DNA of 10,820 nt, from contig DHOX01000055.1 in assembly GCA_002409785.1 (NCBI GenBank), positions 50,953-61,772 on the forward strand. The letters are read 5' to 3'. The notes beneath the pieces were generated by a model. The model made no database searches. It worked only from the letters and a program-made list of their open reading frames with translations, and was not told the origin of the DNA. Source of the stretch: Prevotella sp. UBA5379. Lineage in GTDB: Bacteria; Bacteroidota; Bacteroidia; Bacteroidales; Bacteroidaceae. Positions 6,981 through 10,820 of the stretch are shown in pieces. Each line of letters opens with the position of its first letter. Position 1 is the stretch's first letter. The position numbers and the translations under genes were made by a program.

Positions 6981-6985
6981 TCTTG
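6956..6985 (+). other. Hairpin spanning the stop codon of the 29-codon gene
   Basis: CAAGATTA (6956-6963) pairs with TAATCTTG (6978-6985), and CTTG (6965-6968) pairs with CAAG (6974-6977) around loop AGCAA. The result is a 12-bp stem with a single bulged A. The TAA stop codon is inside the 3' arm. No T-run follows, so it is separate from the terminator downstream. Confidence 0.55.
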
Positions 6986-7018
6986 CTACTGAGTGAGAAA
7001 ATTCAATTAAAACATTAT

Positions 7019-7057
7019 AAAAGGCGAGGCAATTCATATTGTCCCGCCTTTTTCTTT
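7019..7057 (+). terminator. Strong intrinsic terminator of the 29-codon unit
   Basis: AAAAGGCG at 7019-7026 pairs with CGCCTTTT at 7045-7052. The stem continues through GGCAAT/ATTGTC to a TCAT loop: 15 positions with one A:C mismatch and one G:U pair. It is followed by T, C, TTT. The A-tract/T-tract symmetry means it could also stop transcription from the right. Confidence 0.8.
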
Positions 7058-7185
7058 GCTCTGCCAGCCCGTTCAAGCTCCCCTTCAGACCGTCAGTGCT
7101 CACTATTCCGGATGCAATCCTGAAGTATTTCCACACGGAAAGCGCAATTTTCGGACTTGCAGCCGTTTTTATCAACAAGATTTAC

Positions 7186-7193
7186 TACTTTTG
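7186..7193 (+). promoter_or_regulatory. Promoter -7 box for rsmA
   Basis: TACTTTTG followed by CAAA is an exact TAnnTTTG match. A start near 7200 would leave a leader of about 14 nt before the ATG at 7214. No well-spaced -33 TTTG is seen. The terminator at 7019-7057 isolates this promoter from the upstream unit. Confidence 0.55.
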
Positions 7194-7213
7194 CAAAGTA
7201 GAGCAGCAGAAAT

Positions 7214-8023
7214 ATGAACAAAGTAAGACCCAAGAAGAATCTCGGTCAGCATTTCCTGACTGATTTGACCATTGCACAGCGGATCGCCGACACGGTTGAT
7301 GCCTGCCCTGCCATTCCTGTTCTGGAAGTAGGACCGGGGATGGGAGTGCTCACCCAATATCTCATGAGGAAATCCCGTGAACTGAAAGTCGTTGAGATTG
7401 ATTCTGAATCCGTGACTTACCTGCACGAGCATTTTGCGGTCATGAAGGAAAATATTATTGGGGAGGATTTCCTGAGAATGGACCTTTCCAAAGTGTTTGA
7501 GAACAGGCCCTTCGTGCTGACCGGCAATTACCCTTACGACATCTCCTCCCAGATTTTCTTCAAGATGCTGGATTTCAAGGATCTTATCCCTTGCTGCACG
7601 GGCATGATCCAACGGGAAATGGCACAGCGGATCGCTTCCCCACCGGGTAAAAAAGCCTACGGCATCATCTCAGTCCTGATCCAGGCCTGGTATAATGTGG
7701 AATATCTCTTCACAGTCGATGAGAATGTCTTCAATCCTCCTCCTAAGGTGAAAAGTGCCGTCATCAGGATGACACGTAATGGAATAACTGACCTGGGGTG
7801 CAATGAAAAACTTTTCAAGCGACTGGTGAAAACCGTATTCAACCAGCGCCGGAAAATGCTTCGGGTCAGCCTTCGTCAAATGTTCCGGAAAGACCAGATC
7901 AACAAGGATTTCATTTCACAGGACATCATGACGAAAAGACCGGAACAACTCTCCGTAGACCAGTTTGTTCACCTGACCAATCAGGTGGCAGCCGAATACC
8001 AGAGAGCAGGTATCCCTTTTTAA
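7214..8023 (+). CDS. rsmA: 16S rRNA (adenine1518-N6/adenine1519-N6)-dimethyltransferase RsmA (KsgA)
   Basis: RsmA uses S-adenosylmethionine to dimethylate two adjacent adenines in the 3'-terminal helix of 16S rRNA, a late check on 30S assembly. At 269 residues the length matches the family. The N-terminal RPKKNLGQHFL (5-15) is characteristic. SAM-binding motif I is VLEVGPGMGVLT (36-47), the acidic motif II is E61-I-D63, and the catalytic motif IV is NYPY at 105-108. MIQREMAQR (131-139), FNPPPKVKSAVI (173-184) and FNQRRKMLR (209-217) are further family blocks. Resistance to kasugamycin is the known phenotype of losing this enzyme in E. coli. The gene has its own -7 box and probably forms a single-gene unit, because a promoter precedes frr. 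Confidence 0.96.
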   Translation: MNKVRPKKNLGQHFLTDLTIAQRIADTVDACPAIPVLEVGPGMGVLTQYLMRKSRELKVVEIDSESVTYLHEHFAVMKENIIGEDFLRMDLSKVFENRPFVLTGNYPYDISSQIFFKMLDFKDLIPCCTGMIQREMAQRIASPPGKKAYGIISVLIQAWYNVEYLFTVDENVFNPPPKVKSAVIRMTRNGITDLGCNEKLFKRLVKTVFNQRRKMLRVSLRQMFRKDQINKDFISQDIMTKRPEQLSVDQFVHLTNQVAAEYQRAGIPF

Positions 8024-8037
8024 GCCCAAGCGGAAAG

Positions 8038-8052
8038 TCATTCCCGGAATGA
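8038..8052 (+). other. Short hairpin after rsmA
   Basis: TCATTC and GAATGA form a six-pair stem around CCG 15 nt after the rsmA stop codon. No T-run follows, so it is at best a weak transcript end. Confidence 0.3.
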
Positions 8053-8118
8053 TCAGGATGCAAAGGGAAATCCATTCACAGAAAAATAATTCATTGCATC
8101 AAAAATGCCCTTAAACAG

Positions 8119-8149
8119 TTGCATAATCGGAATATTATCTCTATTTTTG
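8119..8149 (+). promoter_or_regulatory. Promoter for frr-rsgA-glycosyltransferase
   Basis: TTG at 8119-8121 and TATTTTTG at 8142-8149 are separated by 20 bp. This matches both Bacteroidetes elements (-33 TTTG-like and -7 TAnnTTTG) at normal spacing, the best promoter match in the window. Transcription would start near 8156, about 20 nt before the frr ATG. Confidence 0.6.
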
Positions 8150-8175
8150 TCAATACGAATCTAATATAAAATCTT

Positions 8176-8736
8176 ATGATAGACGTTAAGCAAACACTAA
8201 GAAGCGCAGAAGACCGTATGAAGAAAGCTACGTGTTTTCTGGAAGAAGAACTGGCACGCATCCGCGCCGGTCGCGCCAATGCAGCCATCCTTGATGGCGT
8301 AAGAGTGGAGTCCTACGGACAGACAGTCCCCCTGAACCAGGTAGCCAATGTCTCTATTCCTGATGCTCGTACCATCGTGATCCGCCCCTGGGACCGCAAG
8401 CAGATCAAGGCAGTGGAAAAGGGGATCATGGACTCTGACGTAGGCATTACACCGGAAAACAATGGTGAAGTGGTCCGCCTGAACCTTCCTCAACCTACTC
8501 AGGAGCGCCGTAAAGAACTTGTCAAGCAGTGCAACAAGATGGGGGAAAAGACAAAAGTGGAAATCCGTAGTGCACGCAGTGAATATAAGGAGAAACTCAA
8601 GAAGGGGATCAAGGATGGACTTTCTGAAGACCTCGAAAAAGATGCTGAGGACAAGCTTCAGAAGGTTCACGATAAATACATCAAGGATGTAGACCTTCTG
8701 CTGACAGACAAGCAGAAAGAGATTATGACGGTATAG
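8176..8736 (+). CDS. frr: Ribosome recycling factor
   Basis: Frr works with EF-G and IF-3 to split the post-termination 70S ribosome so it can initiate again. It is an L-shaped cytosolic protein of a three-helix bundle plus a small beta domain. The 186 residues agree with the family length. ARIRAGRANAAILDGVRVES (27-46) matches the conserved first-helix block, including the R-x-G-R motif. PWDRKQIKAVEKGIMDSDVG (71-90) and PQPTQERRKEL (105-115) match the rest of the family. The gene follows its own promoter by about 27 bp. Its stop codon TAG is directly followed by the rsgA ATG. In many bacteria frr follows pyrH; here it follows rsmA across a 152-bp gap. Confidence 0.97.
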   Translation: MIDVKQTLRSAEDRMKKATCFLEEELARIRAGRANAAILDGVRVESYGQTVPLNQVANVSIPDARTIVIRPWDRKQIKAVEKGIMDSDVGITPENNGEVVRLNLPQPTQERRKELVKQCNKMGEKTKVEIRSARSEYKEKLKKGIKDGLSEDLEKDAEDKLQKVHDKYIKDVDLLLTDKQKEIMTV

Positions 8737-9669
8737 ATGAAGGGACTTGTCATCAAAAATACCGGCAGCTGGTATACGGTCAAGACGGCTGACGGGCATA
8801 TTGTGGAGTGTAAGGTCAAAGGCAATTTCCGCCTGAAAGGGATACGCTCCACAAATCCTGTGGCAGTAGGTGATCAGGTAGAAATCACGATGAATCCCGA
8901 AGGAACGGCTTTCATTACGTCTATTGATGACCGGAGAAACTACATCATCAGAAGGGCTCCCAACCTGTCCAAGCTGAGCAATATACTGGCCGCTAATCTC
9001 GACCAGGCCTTTCTGATGATAACCATCAACTACCCCATCACCAGCACGACTTTCATTGACCGCTTCCTGGCCGGAGCGGAAGCTTACCGTGTGCCGGTCA
9101 CTCTGGTGTTCAATAAGCATGACCTGCTGAGCGAGGACGAACTGCACTATGAGAAAATGATGATTGACCTCTATAATCACATCGGCTATCCTTGTATGGA
9201 AATCCAGGCCAGGAACGGCGAAGGAACAGAGGCACTGAGACCACTGCTGAAGGGTAAGATCACTCTGGTGAGCGGTAACAGTGGCGTGGGCAAATCCACC
9301 CTCATCAACCAGCTCGTTCCGGAAGCTCATCTCAGAACGGCTGAAATCAGCGGGGCACATCACACGGGCATACATACCACTACATACAGCGAAATGCTGG
9401 AACTGCCTGAAGGTGGCTATATCATTGATACTCCTGGCATCAAGGGATTCGGCACTTTCGACATCGAGCCCGCAGAACTGACTAGTTATTTCCGTGAGAT
9501 CTTCGAGTTTTCCAAACAGTGCCGCTTCTCCAACTGTACCCATACGAATGAACCGGGATGTGCGGTGAAAAAGGCCGTGGAAGAGCATTACATCTCTGAA
9601 AGCCGTTACAATTCTTATCTCTCCATGCTGGAAGACAAGGATGAAAATAAATACCGGGAGGCTTATTGA
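8737..9669 (+). CDS. rsgA: Small-subunit biogenesis GTPase RsgA (YjeQ)
   Basis: RsgA is a circularly permuted GTPase that binds late 30S particles, checks the decoding centre and releases RbfA. An N-terminal OB-fold covers about residues 1-65. The permuted G-motif order is visible: G4 NKHD at 126-129, then G1 GNSGVGKST at 180-188, then G3 DTPG at 231-234. The switch region GAHHTGIHTTT (206-216) lies between G1 and G3. A C-terminal zinc site is formed by C262, C267, H269 and C275. At 310 residues it has the usual length. Translation must begin at the base after the frr stop in the same frame, so it probably depends on ribosomes terminating on frr. The next gene starts 9 nt after its stop. Confidence 0.97.
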   Translation: MKGLVIKNTGSWYTVKTADGHIVECKVKGNFRLKGIRSTNPVAVGDQVEITMNPEGTAFITSIDDRRNYIIRRAPNLSKLSNILAANLDQAFLMITINYPITSTTFIDRFLAGAEAYRVPVTLVFNKHDLLSEDELHYEKMMIDLYNHIGYPCMEIQARNGEGTEALRPLLKGKITLVSGNSGVGKSTLINQLVPEAHLRTAEISGAHHTGIHTTTYSEMLELPEGGYIIDTPGIKGFGTFDIEPAELTSYFREIFEFSKQCRFSNCTHTNEPGCAVKKAVEEHYISESRYNSYLSMLEDKDENKYREAY

Positions 9670-9678
9670 TAATCAAAA

Positions 9679-10563
9679 ATGACTGAAGTATCGTTTATCA
9701 TATTAAATTATAATACAGCTGTCGATACTTTTAACTGTGTCAACTCTATTGTTCAGTTTTATAGAAAAACTGACTATGAAATCATCATCGTAGACAACAA
9801 CAGCAAGGAAGAAGACTTCCAACTGCTGAAAGAGCAACTTGGCACCCGATACACGATTATCAGGAATAAAAAGAATTTCGGCTTCGGTGGCGGGAACATG
9901 ATGGGAGCCAACTTTTCCTCGGGGAAATACCTTTGTTTTCTGAACAGTGATATAAAATTGGATGAAGACTGCATCACGCCCCTCTGTACTGACCTCAAAG
10001 ATCATCCCGATATAGGATGCATCACACCACAGCAATATGATTTCAAGCATAAGCTGCAACCTTCGTTCAAGCATGCCCTGGGCTTTCGGAGAAGTTTGCT
10101 GGGGGACCGCTTGTTTGAGAAATATTTTCCCGAGAAATATCCCAGTCGGAAGGATCCTCCTCACGACTCTTTGTTCAAAGTATCCGAGATCAATGGTTGC
10201 TTCATGCTTTTCCCTGCAGTTGTCTTCTGGGAAATCGGAGGTTTCGATAACAACATATTCCTTTTTTATGAAGAATATGACATTTCCCAAAAGTTAAGAC
10301 GGAAGGGTTATCTCAATGCCGTAGACACACGCTGCAAATTCTTTCATATCCATGGCGCGACCATGAACAAGAGGAAGAAAATTACGACGCGAGAACGCTA
10401 TCTGTCCAGGATCTATTGTTATGCTAAATACCATAATGCTTTTGCCACCCTATTTTTCAAGGCCATCACCTTGATGCAACTATTGGTAAAACCACATAAG
10501 TGGTATATCATTCCTCCTCTGTTAAGAGGGGAAATACTCAGTCAATCCATGAAAAACCAATAG
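9679..10563 (+). CDS. Family 2 glycosyltransferase (rhamnosyltransferase-like)
   Basis: This is a GT-A fold enzyme that transfers a sugar from a nucleotide-sugar to a cell-surface glycan precursor. It shows the family order: nucleotide-binding beta strand VSFIILNYN (4-12), VDNN at 38-41, KNFGFGGGN (65-73), and the metal site NSD at 89-91. The acceptor-side block is GCFMLFPAVVFWEIGGFD (173-190) followed by FYEEYD (196-201). This pattern is shared with WbbL/RfbF-like transferases, but donor and acceptor cannot be told. Residues 255-280 are hydrophobic and amphipathic, which may help membrane attachment. At 294 residues it is full length. It sits 9 nt after rsgA and is probably on the same transcript, although its role is unrelated. 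Its first codons are markedly more A/T-rich than frr and rsgA. Confidence 0.88.
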   Translation: MTEVSFIILNYNTAVDTFNCVNSIVQFYRKTDYEIIIVDNNSKEEDFQLLKEQLGTRYTIIRNKKNFGFGGGNMMGANFSSGKYLCFLNSDIKLDEDCITPLCTDLKDHPDIGCITPQQYDFKHKLQPSFKHALGFRRSLLGDRLFEKYFPEKYPSRKDPPHDSLFKVSEINGCFMLFPAVVFWEIGGFDNNIFLFYEEYDISQKLRRKGYLNAVDTRCKFFHIHGATMNKRKKITTRERYLSRIYCYAKYHNAFATLFFKAITLMQLLVKPHKWYIIPPLLRGEILSQSMKNQ

Positions 10564-10763
10564 TCCCCTATTTTGGCTCTCCACATATTTTCCGTTTACA
10601 TAGATCTGTCCGTACCCCTGGCAATTGGCGGATGAATATCCGGCATCCTGGCATTCATCGTGAAATCATAGATACATTTCTTATCCCCTGAAGAGGCACT
10701 CTTTTCAGTTTGTAATGAGCCGATAATGCTGCGTTTGCATTGCATCAGTCTTTCATTTCTCAT
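10522..10763 (-). pseudogene. Frameshifted remnant of a small Cys-containing protein gene (possibly NVEALA-type)
   Basis: On the minus strand a frame starts at ATG 10763 and runs 55 codons to a stop at 10596. It contains QTEKSASSGDKKCIYDF. In the neighbouring frame, open from a stop near 10669 to a stop at 10522, the sequence CQDAGYSSANCQGYGQIYVN and then GKYVES looks more protein-like than the rest of the first frame. One extra base near 10661-10664 would join the two parts. QTEKSASSGDKKC loosely resembles the NVEALA-SSGDKKC region of small secreted Bacteroides proteins, but several key positions differ and no signal peptide is visible. The 3' end would overlap the glycosyltransferase gene. 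It may be a decayed gene, a sequencing error in an intact gene, or chance. Confidence 0.3.
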
Positions 10764-10820
10764 TCGTTTTCAATATTAGGATGATTATCTAACCCCAAGA
10801 TACATAAAAATAATAATAAC
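10764..10820. other. A/T-rich right margin
   Basis: No gene is seen. On the minus strand TAATATTG (10778-10771) is one mismatch from TAnnTTTG and could be a decayed promoter for the remnant to its left. Confidence 0.25.

Noticed and set aside
6891..7057. A type I toxin-antitoxin reading of the 29-codon unit
   Set aside because: The peptide has the right size and shape, but no convincing minus-strand promoter for an antisense RNA was found; the nearest string, TACTTTG, lacks one base of the box.
6906..7178. A 90-codon minus-strand frame across the small-gene unit
   Set aside because: It runs through the strong terminator hairpin, opposes the better-supported 29-codon gene, and has no recognisable sequence.
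8197..9588. A 463-codon open frame on the minus strand
   Set aside because: It is antisense to frr and rsgA, both of which carry complete family motifs. The translation has no recognisable domain and it has no promoter of its own.
9703..10290. A 195-codon open frame on the minus strand
   Set aside because: It is antisense to the glycosyltransferase, whose motifs are clear, and shows no family features.
10688..10708. A plus-strand hairpin, CTGAAGAG with CTC-TT-TTCAG, as a terminator for the glycosyltransferase
   Set aside because: The stem has a two-base bulge, only three T residues follow, and it is 125 nt downstream within the possible gene remnant.
1..10820. CRISPR arrays, tRNA or rRNA genes
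   Set aside because: I saw no repeat-spacer array, and no tRNA- or rRNA-like sequence stood out by eye on either strand.

Overview
The window looks like a piece of a Bacteroidales chromosome (Bacteroides/Prevotella-type). Six upstream regions carry an exact match to the Bacteroidetes -7 promoter box TAnnTTTG. Start codons follow A/T-rich leaders more often than strong Shine-Dalgarno sites. The gene set fits too: a large multi-repeat DUF349 protein, a PepD-type dipeptidase, and RsmA with NYPY in motif IV. The genus cannot be fixed from the sequence alone.

Layout. Positions 1-360 hold no convincing gene. There are 23-bp-spaced direct repeats that resemble the end of an insertion sequence, possibly IS21-like, whose body would lie left of the window. 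A leftward terminator for the DUF349 gene follows. Positions 365-6580 are four leftward genes, read in the order flippase-like membrane protein, pepD dipeptidase, corA-type Mg2+ channel, DUF349 repeat protein. Three of the four have their own promoter-like -7 box, so this is probably a series of short units rather than one operon. The 260-bp pepD-corA gap contains a perfect 28-bp palindrome.

Positions 6600-7060 are the divergent centre and the most interesting part. A compact rightward unit has a -7 box, a purine-rich leader of about 125 nt, a 29-codon gene for a one-helix membrane peptide, a hairpin spanning its stop codon, and a strong intrinsic terminator. It matches no family I recognise. 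It may encode a small membrane protein, act as a structured RNA, or both.

Positions 7214-10563 run rightward: rsmA/ksgA (16S rRNA dimethyltransferase), then frr (ribosome recycling factor), rsgA (30S-assembly GTPase) and a family 2 glycosyltransferase. RsmA and RsgA act late in 30S maturation and Frr recycles ribosomes after termination, so this is a ribosome biogenesis and recycling cluster. frr and rsgA abut in the same frame with only a TAG between them, and the glycosyltransferase follows 9 nt later. Downstream, on the opposite strand, lies what looks like a frameshifted remnant of a small cysteine-containing protein gene.
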